Positions 30,688-40,603 are shown, counted from the first letter of the stretch. The stretch is DNA of 64,000 nucleotides from Planctomycetaceae bacterium (GCA_016794985.1 JAEUIQ010000031.1:1-64000), one strand, 5' to 3'. Made by a program: numbers and translations. Notes: generated from the letters alone by a model not told the origin.

Positions 30688-33071
30688 GTGGTGACTTTAC
30701 TTGATTGCGGAGTTGTTCGGCGGTGCTCGGTCCAGGCCAGCAGAGCGGGCAACAGCATGATGTTGCCAAGTAGTCCACCCAACATTGCGGCACTCACGAG
30801 GCCCCCGAAATAGATCGTCGGCACAAATTCGCTGGTCGTCAAGCTGATGAACCCCACGACCAACGCGATCGTGGAGTACGTGAGGGCTGTCCCAACTCGC
30901 TGCTGCGCCCACTCGACGCCTTGGGATTCGTTCGTACTGGCACATTCTTGGCCTTGATGAACGACAGCCCATAAATAATGCAGCGAACTATCCACACTTA
31001 GACCAATGCTAACCGCCGCAATCATGGCTACTCCCATATTGATGGGAAAACCCAACCAAGCCATTCCACCCAACAACACAAATATCGGCACCAGGTTCGG
31101 GACCAAGCCAATCAGAACCAAACGCCAATTCCACAGCGCAAGATACATCAGCCCGCCGATACTGCCAATTGCGACCAAGGTGGTGGCTAAGTAGTCGTCC
31201 AACAGCGAATCTACAATCTTTGACAACAGGACAAACAAGCCTGAGATGCGAAACGTCGGCTCGGAGTCGCCGAAACTCTGTTCGGTGATCAGGCGAATTT
31301 CCGCTAACAAAGCTCGCTTTTCTTCCGCCGATTGCTGCTGTCGAGTTCGCAAGAAAATTCGCAGGTACCCGACCTGGCCCGCGCGATCCCAACGGTACCA
31401 GTAGTCGGTGAACTGTGGCAAGACTTGCCGCATGGAAGCTACCAAGGTTGCGGGCGGCAAAAGTCGCAACGCCCCAAACTTTTGGGTCGTCTCCCAAACA
31501 TCGACCAACGAGATGACCTTCGCCAACGATCGAGGTGGTTCCGATACGTCAGGCCGCACGGAGGTCGAATCGCGGATCTCACGTAAACGATTTTGGTACT
31601 CCGAAACCTTGGCCATGAAATCGCGATCCAACGAGCGCGGCGTTGCGACAGATATCTCGATCAACCCTGCTCCCCCGAATTCTTCTTCGGCAAAGTGATA
31701 CCCTTCTAGAATCGGCGTACCAGGCCGAAAGTTCTTGGTGAAGTCTGTTTCCACGCGGGCGAAATAAAATCCACTGGAAATCGCGAGACTGACGCCCAAC
31801 GTCACGGTGCAGATCAAACCAGGTCGTTGTCGCACTCGTTCCAGGACACGAACAAGCAATCGTTCCATCAGCGTCTGCCCAAGACCTTCCGAACCCGAAT
31901 GGATTGTCGTTCCCCCGAGCACCAAGGCCGGAACGAGCAAGCAAATTCCAAGCAACGTGACCAAGCTGGCCAAGCCCATCATCAATCCGAACTCTTGAAC
32001 CGCACTGACCCGGGCAACGGCCAAGGAACCAAAACCTGCCGCATCGGTCAGGCATGCCCACAAGATGGGCGGTAGCAACCGTCGAAGACTCGTTTCCAGA
32101 GCCAGCGCATTTGGATCGCCAGCCAAGCGTCGTCCCCGGTAGCCCACAATCAAATGCACCGTTGTCGCTACGCCAATCACGGCAATAATCGAACCCAACA
32201 GCGAACTGATCATCGACTGTTGGAACGACATTCGCTCCAGCATCCATACCGTAATGACGTTGCTCCAATAGACCACGACCGCAGCCACCAACATCCAACG
32301 CAGCGTCCGCAGCACCAGCAGGATCACGAGCCCTAACAGCACCATGGAGCCATATTGCAACCACAGCCCATCTCGATGCAAATAATCAAAGGCATCTTCG
32401 ACCATGACCGGCTCCCCGACCACGTGGGCTTCCGGAATGTCTGCGATCACCGCTCGAATGCGTTGGATTGTTTCTCGAGTTGACCCCGACGACTCATCTT
32501 CCCCAGCGGGGCGGATCAAGCAGACCAATACAGCGAGATCATTGTCCTGCCGATGGGTCCAACCATCAAACGTGGCTCGAAATTGTTGAGCCATTTCGTT
32601 TTGCGGATCGAGCAAGGCCCATTCCGCTGTAGAGCCCGGATAGACCACCGCTGAAATCAACCGCAGTGCCCCCTCCAATCGATCGAGGCTCAATACCTCT
32701 TCGACCTGCGGGAGCTGCTCCAGTTGCTGGGACAAGTTCGCCAACCGTTGCAGACCACGACCATTCTCGGCGAATAGATCTCGGTCGCGATAGATAACCA
32801 AAATCGTTTCACGATCGCCAAATATTTTTTTGATCTCGCGAAAATCGCTGACGGCCGCATCTTGCGAGCCAAACATCTGATCGACCGAGCGGCTACTCGC
32901 GGGCCGCGGCGGCGAGAACCAAGCCACAACGAGCATCAAGCATGCGATGGCAAACCACAGCCAGCGTCCAGCTACCAGCAGTCGGGCCATTCGTGCTGAC
33001 CAGGTCGTCGGGGCGCTCGTGTCTCGTACGGAAGAACCTGTATCGCGCGCGCCGTGATCTTCTAGGCCCAC
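30684..33071 (-). CDS. RND superfamily (MMPL-type) exporter
   Basis: The 795-residue product (GTG start at 33071) has the two-fold RND layout. A first span (WLWFAIACLMLVVAWF) is followed by a large exported loop, then five spans (YGSMVLLGLVILLVL to LVTLLGICLLVPALVLGG). A second half repeats this, with a span at ICTVTLGVSLAISSGFYFA, another loop, and a final five-span block ending in LLGNIMLLPALLAW. The MMPL signatures GxSVDSSLHYL (IGLSVDSSLHYLWAV) and the Asp-containing fourth helix are present. RND proteins of this type move lipids or hopanoids across the inner membrane using proton flow. It overlaps the Gfo/Idh/MocA gene by 10 bases and the next gene by four, indicating one operon. Confidence 0.9.
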   Translation of the reverse strand: MGLEDHGARDTGSSVRDTSAPTTWSARMARLLVAGRWLWFAIACLMLVVAWFSPPRPASSRSVDQMFGSQDAAVSDFREIKKIFGDRETILVIYRDRDLFAENGRGLQRLANLSQQLEQLPQVEEVLSLDRLEGALRLISAVVYPGSTAEWALLDPQNEMAQQFRATFDGWTHRQDNDLAVLVCLIRPAGEDESSGSTRETIQRIRAVIADIPEAHVVGEPVMVEDAFDYLHRDGLWLQYGSMVLLGLVILLVLRTLRWMLVAAVVVYWSNVITVWMLERMSFQQSMISSLLGSIIAVIGVATTVHLIVGYRGRRLAGDPNALALETSLRRLLPPILWACLTDAAGFGSLAVARVSAVQEFGLMMGLASLVTLLGICLLVPALVLGGTTIHSGSEGLGQTLMERLLVRVLERVRQRPGLICTVTLGVSLAISSGFYFARVETDFTKNFRPGTPILEGYHFAEEEFGGAGLIEISVATPRSLDRDFMAKVSEYQNRLREIRDSTSVRPDVSEPPRSLAKVISLVDVWETTQKFGALRLLPPATLVASMRQVLPQFTDYWYRWDRAGQVGYLRIFLRTRQQQSAEEKRALLAEIRLITEQSFGDSEPTFRISGLFVLLSKIVDSLLDDYLATTLVAIGSIGGLMYLALWNWRLVLIGLVPNLVPIFVLLGGMAWLGFPINMGVAMIAAVSIGLSVDSSLHYLWAVVHQGQECASTNESQGVEWAQQRVGTALTYSTIALVVGFISLTTSEFVPTIYFGGLVSAAMLGGLLGNIMLLPALLAWTEHRRTTPQSSKVTT

Positions 33072-34384
33072 TTTCGTTCCGCTCGCTGCCGAAGTGTATT
33101 GGCTTCATCATCGTTGACAAAGCGAAAGGTCGTCGGATTCAGTTCCAACTTTCGTTGCAGGATCCACGCCAAAGCGGCGGCATGACAAGTGAGATGCGAA
33201 TTCCGCATCACCGTCGCATTCGCGGCGGTCAACTGGCGGGTTTTGACCGCCGAAAAGAAGTCCTGGGCATGTTGCGTCACGTCGAGTCCTTTGACTCGAG
33301 CCGCGGCTGGGCTCAGCAAACTTTGCAGTGCTTCGGTCGAAGCGACGGTTTCGCCACTGTCGCCGGTTTCGAGCGAACCTGCGCTGCCCACCAAACGAAT
33401 GGGGCAAGTACCCAATCGCGAAATCCATTTTGGACCACGATCTCCGAATGGGTCGGCGATGAAATCAAAGATCAACTTGACACCATTTTCGTACGTGCAA
33501 ACGATGCCGTCTTCTTTGGCCTCGTATGTCTTGGGCAGCGTCGCGTCGGACTGATTGGCCCATTGGCACAAATCTCCCGTGTGCGCGCCCCAATCCAACA
33601 GCCTGGCTCCTGAATCAAAATCATAGTACCCGCGCCAGCCGCCTTGGACATACTGTTCGTTGTACGGACGCCATGGTGCCGGGCCCAGCCACAAGTTCCA
33701 ATCGACTTCGGTAGGTTCCGGTGTGGGTTGTCCTGGCAACCAATGGTTCTGCAAAGTGGGAACATAAATGGAAGCATACAGCGTTTCCAATTGTCCCAGT
33801 TTGCCTTCTTGTGCCAGTCGAACGGCTTGTTGAAAGTTGGGAACGCTGCGTCGTTGCGTGCCCGCTTGAAAGACTCGACCTGTTCGCTCGAAAACCTGCA
33901 CGATCTCTTCGCAGAGTTGCATCGTGATGCCACAAGGCTTTTCACAATAGACATCTTTGCCTGCTTCGGCGGACATGATCGCCGCGCGAGCGTGCCAACG
34001 ATCTCCCGTCCCGATCAGGACGGCGTCGATCTCTTGGCGATCCAAGAGGGTGCGAAAATCTCGCAGAAACTCGCAACGGCCCTGCCCTGGTTGGTTGTTC
34101 AACATGTTCCGCGCGGCATCGCGACGTTGGGCCTGGACATCGGCCACCGCCACACACCGAACTTCCGGCAGTGTCAGCATCGCTTGCAAGTCGTAGGTGG
34201 CCCGCGGGCCAATTCCGATGACGCCCAAGTGGATCTGTTCACTGGGAGGCACCATTCCCATGGTAGGTCGTCCCATGTTGCCTAACACATGTCGCGGCAG
34301 AAACAACGGTAAGCCCAATGTTGCACCTGCAGCGCCCAAGAATTGGCGGCGACCCTGTTGACTCGAATTCTGATTCACGCTCAT
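33062..34384 (-). CDS. Gfo/Idh/MocA family oxidoreductase with Tat signal
   Basis: The 440-residue product has a twin-arginine signal at about 12-35 (GRRQFLGAAGATLGLPLFLP), then a Rossmann NAD(P) fold (HLGVIGIGPRATYDL, AVADVQAQRRDA) and the catalytic-site signature EKPCGITM (from the EKP motif near residue 150). A C-terminal alpha/beta domain follows (WNLWLGPAPWRPYNEQYV; DWGAHTGDLCQWA), typical of the many exported dehydrogenase-like proteins of planctomycetes that act on sugar derivatives. The substrate is unknown. It is the first gene of the leftward group with the RND exporter and the membrane protein. Confidence 0.92.
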   Translation of the reverse strand: MSVNQNSSQQGRRQFLGAAGATLGLPLFLPRHVLGNMGRPTMGMVPPSEQIHLGVIGIGPRATYDLQAMLTLPEVRCVAVADVQAQRRDAARNMLNNQPGQGRCEFLRDFRTLLDRQEIDAVLIGTGDRWHARAAIMSAEAGKDVYCEKPCGITMQLCEEIVQVFERTGRVFQAGTQRRSVPNFQQAVRLAQEGKLGQLETLYASIYVPTLQNHWLPGQPTPEPTEVDWNLWLGPAPWRPYNEQYVQGGWRGYYDFDSGARLLDWGAHTGDLCQWANQSDATLPKTYEAKEDGIVCTYENGVKLIFDFIADPFGDRGPKWISRLGTCPIRLVGSAGSLETGDSGETVASTEALQSLLSPAAARVKGLDVTQHAQDFFSAVKTRQLTAANATVMRNSHLTCHAAALAWILQRKLELNPTTFRFVNDDEANTLRQRAERKWA

Positions 34385-34457
34385 GTGTTCGTCTCTAACG
34401 GCGCTGAGAGAATGTTCGCCCGATCAGCTACAAGTCTAAGTGAGGATCGCCTGAGGT

Positions 34458-37400
34458 TCAAGCAACGAAGTCGCAGCCTCGTTCGGTCGCAGCGGCACTG
34501 CCGTCTCGCAGCCATCCGTCCAATTGGGCTGGGTCTTTGAGTTGCTGACCGCGCAATGTTGGCACCGCCAAATATTGACACGTCACGTCCGTCAACGAGG
34601 TCATATCGCCCCACAGCTTTTCGAATTGGCAAACTGGAAACACGTCTTCTTGTCCGTTGCCCCAACGTTTTTTGACATCCTTGAGGGTGATATAGGTGGG
34701 CAAGCGGCGTGCAAACTGGCGCACCGCCTTCACGACTCGTTCGCTGTGGTTTAATTCTGTTCGATTCAAGCCAAAGCGAGCCAGCAGTTGATCGATGTCG
34801 ATCCAAGTCGTCATCGAGTTGTAATAAGTGAGACCAAATTCATCTCGCTCGTTGGGCATCGCCAGACCCTCGACCAAACGGGTGCGGCCATTGACGCGCG
34901 CTAATCCTCCGCCCCGATCCTCCATGCGACGTGTAATAACTTCAATGGACAGGCAGGTGCCATTCTGGATATGGACACCAAGAAGGCCGGGCTCAACCGA
35001 CGCGCCTAACGTGTCTACGTTGTGCAACAGGAGATATTTCAGTTGTGGTTGTTCGAGCAATAAATCCCGCAGCAGTCCGTTGCGCAGCAAATTGGGGATT
35101 TCAAACCAATGCCCTACCGGATGAAGGCATTGCATCGGCAAGTTGTCGACATAGTCGGTCGCTTCGCCGGTGGCTTGTGCCCAATTCAACATCGCCGCAC
35201 GCAAGCTTTGCCGAACCTTTTGTTGCTGCTGATCCAAAACTTGTTGCGGCATTTCCTCCCAGGCAAACCGCAGATCCCGAATCGTCGGTACCAATCGCAA
35301 GCCCACACTCTTTCCCGCAGACACATACACGCCGGCGGACTGATGCTGATGCTTCCAACGCTCGACGGCCGCACGAATCGGCTGTTCGGTCAGGTACCCG
35401 GTTGTGACGACATGCAACGGGCGGCATCCGTACAAGCGTCCGGCCTGTTGCGTTTTGGCCAAGTGAATATCCAAGAACGAGCGATGGCGCCCGGCCAGAC
35501 GGACAAACGGATGCAGGGCTTTGACAACCCCCGCTCCTTGAGTCCAGCGACTGCCCACTCCCGCTGCTAACGTCACGACGGCGACCTCGCCGTTGGCAAT
35601 TGCTTGGCGTCCAAGATCGATTGCTCGATGGGGAACTGATTGGCGACAATCGACAACATCATCGTCTCCCACGTCTTCAATCGTGGTTGTGGCAGGCAAG
35701 AGATTTTGGGCCAAGCCTAATCGACCCGCTAGTAAATCTTCACGCAATTGCTGATGGGCGATCGGATCAAACCCATGAATCTCCAACAGATCGCTGAGCG
35801 ACTGCCGCGTCGCCGTGGCGTCGGCCTTCCCCGGCAGAATGCGCGCGATCAAGCGAGTCGCTAAATCTTGGTCACTACTCCGACAAAGTTGACCGACGCG
35901 TTCCAGTTCGGCTCGAGTTTCCAGCGACAGACTTTGAATGTCTTGTCTTAGCCAACCGGGCACCAACAGCGGATAATAACCGGGCGGATACGAACCTCCT
36001 GGCAAGAGCTGCGCCTGTGTTCCTTGGTCATTGATCTCAAAGTCATAAACCACGGGGTCCATCGCAAATGGCAACGCATGTTCCATTTCACGTTTGGTGT
36101 CACGCATCAACTCCCAAAGCCAATGACGGGCTTCGACCTTCCGAGTGGGATTGAAAATGAATCCCATCCCGCCGCCGGCCATTCCGCCCAACATCCAAAA
36201 ACCCCAAAAGTCTGATCCATAAGTTTCGCGGCACCGCGTGATCAGTCGCTCGGTGTAGGCGTTGGTACACCAAGGGATAATCGCTTGCAGCGGTCCGCTA
36301 AAGTTGCGATCTGTCGCGGCGCCGATCGCGCGAATGTCGCCATTGGCCAAGTGCCGAATGATTTGTGCTAGGATTTCGATCGCTTGCTGACGTGCCTCCC
36401 ATTCCGCGCCACTCCGCAGCAGGTACTTCTCAGTGACCATCTCCAAAATTGGACCTACATTTTGGGCCATGCCTCCATGCACCAAGACGAGGCTGTCCTG
36501 CAGCAGTTGTCGAGTCCGCGCGTCCACCTCGGCCGGGCCAAACACCTGATGTTGAGGCAACAAACGACCTTGAGAGATACCGAATTCGGGGTCGCCTGCT
36601 GCTGCGGCACAGCCTTCAATCAACTTGATGCCAGGCCACACGCCACCGCTATCTTGCCAACCTCCGCCCGACCCACCCAACCACTCACCCAATATGGCTC
36701 GCGCGGCCACGATGCGCCGATCGGCTTCGGTTAACGACCCCGTCAACGTCGAGACTTGATTCGTGGCCCGCATGCACATGGCAATCAACCCACCGAGCAA
36801 GTTTGTTGAAACGGCCAGTCGCGACCCCTTCGGTATATCATTGACTCGGCTAACAATTTCGAGCCCCAAACCGGGACCTACCAAAGGTCGGAGCACCGAA
36901 GCGATATCCGCTTGATGTCCTTCTAGGCCAGCTGGGACTAACCCGGAAGCAATCACCGCGGCCTTTAGCAATCCCAAGTAGTCCGCCGCGAAATCGAACA
37001 CTTGGCTCAAGTGGGTGATTTCCACTACCGCGTTCAAATCAATACTAACCAAACGGAGCACCGGTTGATCGATGACTCTTAGACAGCAATCCAGTGGAGG
37101 CTCAGGGGTCTGGTGACGCCCTTGAACGGCCAAGTTGATCGAGGCATTGATCACCCGAGCTCCTTGGGGAAAGTCCATGCCAAGAAAAAAGATGTCGCTC
37201 CAGGCACTATGGGAGAAATCCATGCGCACCGATGTTCGTTCGCGCAACATCGGGTAGCCGAGATTCGCATCGCGTTGCAAGAGTTCGTCGCGGAGCCGTA
37301 GCGGTAGCTCGTCTGGGTTCCCCATGCGGAACATCCAGCGATTTCCCGCGACGGTCTTGACGCTTTTGCGAACTTGATCGGCCAGAGTTTGGAATGCCAG

Positions 37401-37766
37401 ACGATGATACGCGCTTGCGAGCGCACTGGAGACGGCCCAGCTGGGACCGGAGCGTTCTTGATCCGCCAAGAACACATCGATCGCTTCGTTGAAGCGACGA
37501 TGCAGAAAATGATGATGGCCTTCGAATGAGATTTTTCCAGGTTTCGATTCGGGAACCAGAGTTGGCAAATGAAATCGATGGATCGCGTATAAGAAGAATA
37601 AAGCCCGAACGCGTTCGTACAAGTTTTCACGGTCGCGGCGGAAGACGTCCAATAGCTCGGCTTGATTCAACAGCTCGGGAAGTGTCAACGCAGACACTTG
37701 TGATTCCATCGACAAATCACGCACTGCCGGCTCGGAGGAGACGATCAAGTCGATTAGCGATCGCAT
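34458..37766 (-). CDS. Bifunctional sugar kinase (FKP-like GHMP) fused to UDPGP-type nucleotidyltransferase
   Basis: The 1102-residue product has two enzyme halves. Residues about 175-600 form a fucokinase-like GHMP domain: RMDFSHSAWSDIFF (the substrate-binding RxDFSGGWSD region), IPKGSRLAVSTNLLGG where the ATP loop (GSGLGTSS in FKP) should be, GGSGGGWQDSGGVWPGIK with the catalytic Asp, and GGMAGGGMGF. Residues about 727-1060 match UDP-sugar pyrophosphorylases: LAAGVGSRW, HPVGHWFEIPNLLRNG, HNVDTLGASVEPG, GGGLARVNGRTRLVEG and YYNSMTTWIDI. Together they would turn a free sugar into the sugar 1-phosphate and then the nucleotide sugar. The ATP loop is degenerate (SRLAVSTN), so the kinase activity is not certain. 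The gene next upstream encodes another nucleotidyltransferase. Confidence 0.85.
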   Translation of the reverse strand: MRSLIDLIVSSEPAVRDLSMESQVSALTLPELLNQAELLDVFRRDRENLYERVRALFFLYAIHRFHLPTLVPESKPGKISFEGHHHFLHRRFNEAIDVFLADQERSGPSWAVSSALASAYHRLAFQTLADQVRKSVKTVAGNRWMFRMGNPDELPLRLRDELLQRDANLGYPMLRERTSVRMDFSHSAWSDIFFLGMDFPQGARVINASINLAVQGRHQTPEPPLDCCLRVIDQPVLRLVSIDLNAVVEITHLSQVFDFAADYLGLLKAAVIASGLVPAGLEGHQADIASVLRPLVGPGLGLEIVSRVNDIPKGSRLAVSTNLLGGLIAMCMRATNQVSTLTGSLTEADRRIVAARAILGEWLGGSGGGWQDSGGVWPGIKLIEGCAAAAGDPEFGISQGRLLPQHQVFGPAEVDARTRQLLQDSLVLVHGGMAQNVGPILEMVTEKYLLRSGAEWEARQQAIEILAQIIRHLANGDIRAIGAATDRNFSGPLQAIIPWCTNAYTERLITRCRETYGSDFWGFWMLGGMAGGGMGFIFNPTRKVEARHWLWELMRDTKREMEHALPFAMDPVVYDFEINDQGTQAQLLPGGSYPPGYYPLLVPGWLRQDIQSLSLETRAELERVGQLCRSSDQDLATRLIARILPGKADATATRQSLSDLLEIHGFDPIAHQQLREDLLAGRLGLAQNLLPATTTIEDVGDDDVVDCRQSVPHRAIDLGRQAIANGEVAVVTLAAGVGSRWTQGAGVVKALHPFVRLAGRHRSFLDIHLAKTQQAGRLYGCRPLHVVTTGYLTEQPIRAAVERWKHQHQSAGVYVSAGKSVGLRLVPTIRDLRFAWEEMPQQVLDQQQQKVRQSLRAAMLNWAQATGEATDYVDNLPMQCLHPVGHWFEIPNLLRNGLLRDLLLEQPQLKYLLLHNVDTLGASVEPGLLGVHIQNGTCLSIEVITRRMEDRGGGLARVNGRTRLVEGLAMPNERDEFGLTYYNSMTTWIDIDQLLARFGLNRTELNHSERVVKAVRQFARRLPTYITLKDVKKRWGNGQEDVFPVCQFEKLWGDMTSLTDVTCQYLAVPTLRGQQLKDPAQLDGWLRDGSAAATERGCDFVA

Positions 37767-37825
37767 GCAGGTGGCCTTGAAAGTGAAAATGGAATACGCA
37801 GCTCGAAGGCAGTCTTGGACTCTGA

Positions 37826-38686
37826 TTACTTGGGTCGCGCCAACAACTCGATCAATTCGACCAAGATCCGATCGCGGTCCGGCCCAGATAAGGCCAACGC
37901 CATTTGCGCAATGAGGAGCCCGTAGGTTTCTCCAATATTGAAGCGTTGGCCTTGGATTTGAAATGCCAAGTATTTTTCACGTTGAATCAACTTGCGGAGC
38001 GAATCTGACAAGTTGATATTCGAGGGCTTGTCCGTCGCGTTTGCTGGCAGCGCCGCTTTCGCTTCAACCAAGAGGTCCATTACGGTCGGCGTTAAGACAT
38101 GCATCCCAAAGAAGCACAAGTAATACCCACTGCGCTGGCCAGCAACAATCAAAGCCTGCTCGGCTTGCGTCGGGGTTGGTTTCTCGAGGATGGCGGTGAC
38201 TTCAAACAGTTTTTCGGCGTGCGCGACTGGGCTCCCGCCGATGGTACCGAAGAACCGCAGTTTGCTTTCATGCGTCGGCTGGATCGCCGAAACGCTGCAA
38301 TCTTCCCGCTCGGCGACCGCAACCAATTGAGCAGCACAACTCCATTGCGAGTGGTCGCTGACGTAGAGATGGTCACCAACCAAATGCAAAAACTTCTCGC
38401 CGCCCACAAAGGATCGCGCCCGCAGGATCGCATCTCCGTAGCCGCGCGGTTCTGGCTGGGGGAAAAAGGTCAGTCGCGATGCAAAGTTTCCCGCCGCCGC
38501 GTGGTAGCGATCTTGTTCACCAGGAGCGACCACAATCGCGATTTCCTTGATCCCAGCGGAGACCACCTCGGCCAGGATCAACTCCAACGCGGATCGAGCC
38601 CTTCCAGATTGATCGACAACCGTCTGCAACGGCAAATGAGCTTGATCTTTTCCGGCCGCAGTGATCACGGCTTTACTGATGGTCAT
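37826..38686 (-). CDS. GalU-like sugar-1-phosphate nucleotidyltransferase
   Basis: The 286-residue product is an NTP-transferase fold protein. It has ISKAVITAAGKDQAHLPLQTVVDQSGRARSALELILAEVVSAGI at the nucleotide end (the loop is AAGKDQAHLPL rather than AGxGTRxxP), EPRGYGDAILRARSFVGGEKFLHLVGDHLY (sugar and metal site with the Asp), AILEKPTPTQAEQALIVAGQRSGYYLCFFGMHVLTP, and a C-terminal ETYGLLIAQMALALSG. It is closest to the UTP-glucose-1-phosphate uridylyltransferase group, but the loss of the TR.LP loop leaves the activity uncertain. It lies 59 bases upstream of the kinase-pyrophosphorylase gene, on the same strand; together they look like a nucleotide-sugar pair. Confidence 0.78.
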   Translation of the reverse strand: MTISKAVITAAGKDQAHLPLQTVVDQSGRARSALELILAEVVSAGIKEIAIVVAPGEQDRYHAAAGNFASRLTFFPQPEPRGYGDAILRARSFVGGEKFLHLVGDHLYVSDHSQWSCAAQLVAVAEREDCSVSAIQPTHESKLRFFGTIGGSPVAHAEKLFEVTAILEKPTPTQAEQALIVAGQRSGYYLCFFGMHVLTPTVMDLLVEAKAALPANATDKPSNINLSDSLRKLIQREKYLAFQIQGQRFNIGETYGLLIAQMALALSGPDRDRILVELIELLARPK

Positions 38687-38830
38687 AGGCGTCCTATTGA
38701 ATTACACTCAGGTGGCATTGGTGGTGGGAATCGAAATGGCGGTCGACTGCGGCAGTGGCTGCCAAGCGCAGCGAGCTCCTAATAGATTCGCACTTCGGCC
38801 CGTATCATAACTTTCTCTCGAGAATTTGTA

Positions 38831-40603
38831 ATGTCCGATTGTCTTCGCGCGAAACTGAGTGAAACCCGGCCAGCATTCCCAACCGCGACGGGGCGTCTGC
38901 TTGCCTTGGCGCTCTGGCTGTTGGCCAATGAGTGGGTTCTGGTCGCTTCGGCCGCTCCAAGCGGTGTTCCTCGGCAGGATGTGGAACAATCCGACGAGCC
39001 CCGCCCTCGAATTTCCGCACGACAAGAGCGCGCCCAGCGGATGGCGGTCTTGCGCGGCGAATATGGACGATTCCGAGCGAATAATGATTTGCTGTACTAC
39101 CATTTGGATATCCGAATCGATCCAGCTGCCAAAACGATCCAAGGTCGGACCCAAGTCCGATTCAAGATGCTAGTTGAAGACCAACGGATTCAACTGGATT
39201 TGTATGCAAATCTCAACGTCGACCGAATTGTCTGGCGCGAGCAAGAACTGAAATTCGAGCGAGAGTTCAATGCCGTTTTCGTCGACTTTCCGGAAGTCCT
39301 GAAGCCAGGCGAGGTTCATGAAATCGATTTTCATTACTCGGGATCGCCGCAGACCACGGGCCGGTTCGGCGGTTTCACGTTTGGACAGGACCCGCAGGGC
39401 CGTCCGTGGATTTACACCGCATGTCAAGGAGAAGGCGCTAGTATTTGGTGGCCGAATAAAGACCAATTGCGCGATGAAGTCGAAGCCATGGACATCAGCA
39501 TAGAGGTTCCGAGCGACCTTAAGAATATTTCGAACGGTCGCTTTCTCGGTTCGGACGATCTGGGTGACGGTTACTCACGCTGGCGCTACCATGTCAGTTA
39601 CCCGATCAACAACTATTGTGTCTCGGTAAACATTGGTCACTACGAACAGTTTGGCGAAAAACTTGGCGACTTGACGCTCGACTATTACGTCTTGCCGGAG
39701 GATTTAGAGAAAGCTCGATTTCAGTTCGCGCAAGTTCGGCCCATGATGGAGGCTTTTGTTCACTACTTTGGGGAATACCCGTTTCAACGAGACGGCTACA
39801 AATTGATTCAAGTTCCGTATACCGGTATGGAACATCAATCGGCGGTGACCTACGGAAACGGCTTTCAGAATGGTTATGGCGGCCGCGACTGGACGGGCGT
39901 TGGTGTCAGTCCCAAGTTTGATTTCATCATCATTCACGAAACGGGTCATGAGTGGTTTGGAAATGCCGTCTCATGCGCCGATGTGGCCGATATGTGGATT
40001 CAGGAGGGCTGGACCACGTATTTGGAATGCATGTATGTCGAGCACGTTTTTGGTTACGAGGATGCTCTCAAATACACCAATGGTTATCGCAGCAAAATCG
40101 CCAATCGTCAGCCCATCATCACGCAACGAGGTCTGCATCAAGAACCTAGCCAGGACATGTATTTCAAAGGCGCTCTATTTCTGCATACCTTACGTGGCGT
40201 TCGCAACGACGATGCTGCTTGGTGGGCTTTGGTTCGCGAGATTTACGACAGATACAAATATCGCAACATTTTGAGCGAGGATTTGATCTCGCTATTTTCG
40301 GAGCGATATGGACGCGACATGCAACCGATTTTCGATCAATACCTGCGACATGCCAAGATTCCTACGTTGGAATTGGCCGCGGGCAATCAAGGCGAACTGC
40401 GTTATCGTTGGAAAGCCGACGTACCTGGGTTCCAGATGCCGATCCGAGCTGGAGAAGTGAATCGTTGGCAAGTCCTTGAGCCAACCACGGAATGGCAGAC
40501 GTTGGTTTGGGATCGGCCTGCCGGCGAGTTTGCTGTGGCCACCGAACTATACTATGTCGATGTCGTTTGGGCGGATGAACCAAGTTCAAAATCGGCCGAT
40601 TGA
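38831..40603 (+). CDS. M1 family zinc aminopeptidase-like protein (exported)
   Basis: The 590-residue product has a signal-like N-terminus (RLLALALWLLANEWVLVASA), a beta domain (NDLLYYHLDIRIDPAAKTIQGRTQVRFKM) and the catalytic block HETGHEWFG at His369, Glu370, His373, with the third zinc ligand Glu392 in QEGWTTYLE, the exact spacing of clan MA. GMEHQSAVTYGN stands in for the GAMEN exopeptidase motif, and the catalytic Tyr region is EPSQDMYFKGALFLHTL. M1 enzymes remove N-terminal residues; the changed GAMEN may shift specificity. The 3' end overlaps the GGDEF-EAL gene by 52 bases (convergent). The start ATG at 38831 is followed directly by a leader of about 24 residues before the signal helix. 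Confidence 0.92.
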   Translation: MSDCLRAKLSETRPAFPTATGRLLALALWLLANEWVLVASAAPSGVPRQDVEQSDEPRPRISARQERAQRMAVLRGEYGRFRANNDLLYYHLDIRIDPAAKTIQGRTQVRFKMLVEDQRIQLDLYANLNVDRIVWREQELKFEREFNAVFVDFPEVLKPGEVHEIDFHYSGSPQTTGRFGGFTFGQDPQGRPWIYTACQGEGASIWWPNKDQLRDEVEAMDISIEVPSDLKNISNGRFLGSDDLGDGYSRWRYHVSYPINNYCVSVNIGHYEQFGEKLGDLTLDYYVLPEDLEKARFQFAQVRPMMEAFVHYFGEYPFQRDGYKLIQVPYTGMEHQSAVTYGNGFQNGYGGRDWTGVGVSPKFDFIIIHETGHEWFGNAVSCADVADMWIQEGWTTYLECMYVEHVFGYEDALKYTNGYRSKIANRQPIITQRGLHQEPSQDMYFKGALFLHTLRGVRNDDAAWWALVREIYDRYKYRNILSEDLISLFSERYGRDMQPIFDQYLRHAKIPTLELAAGNQGELRYRWKADVPGFQMPIRAGEVNRWQVLEPTTEWQTLVWDRPAGEFAVATELYYVDVVWADEPSSKSAD

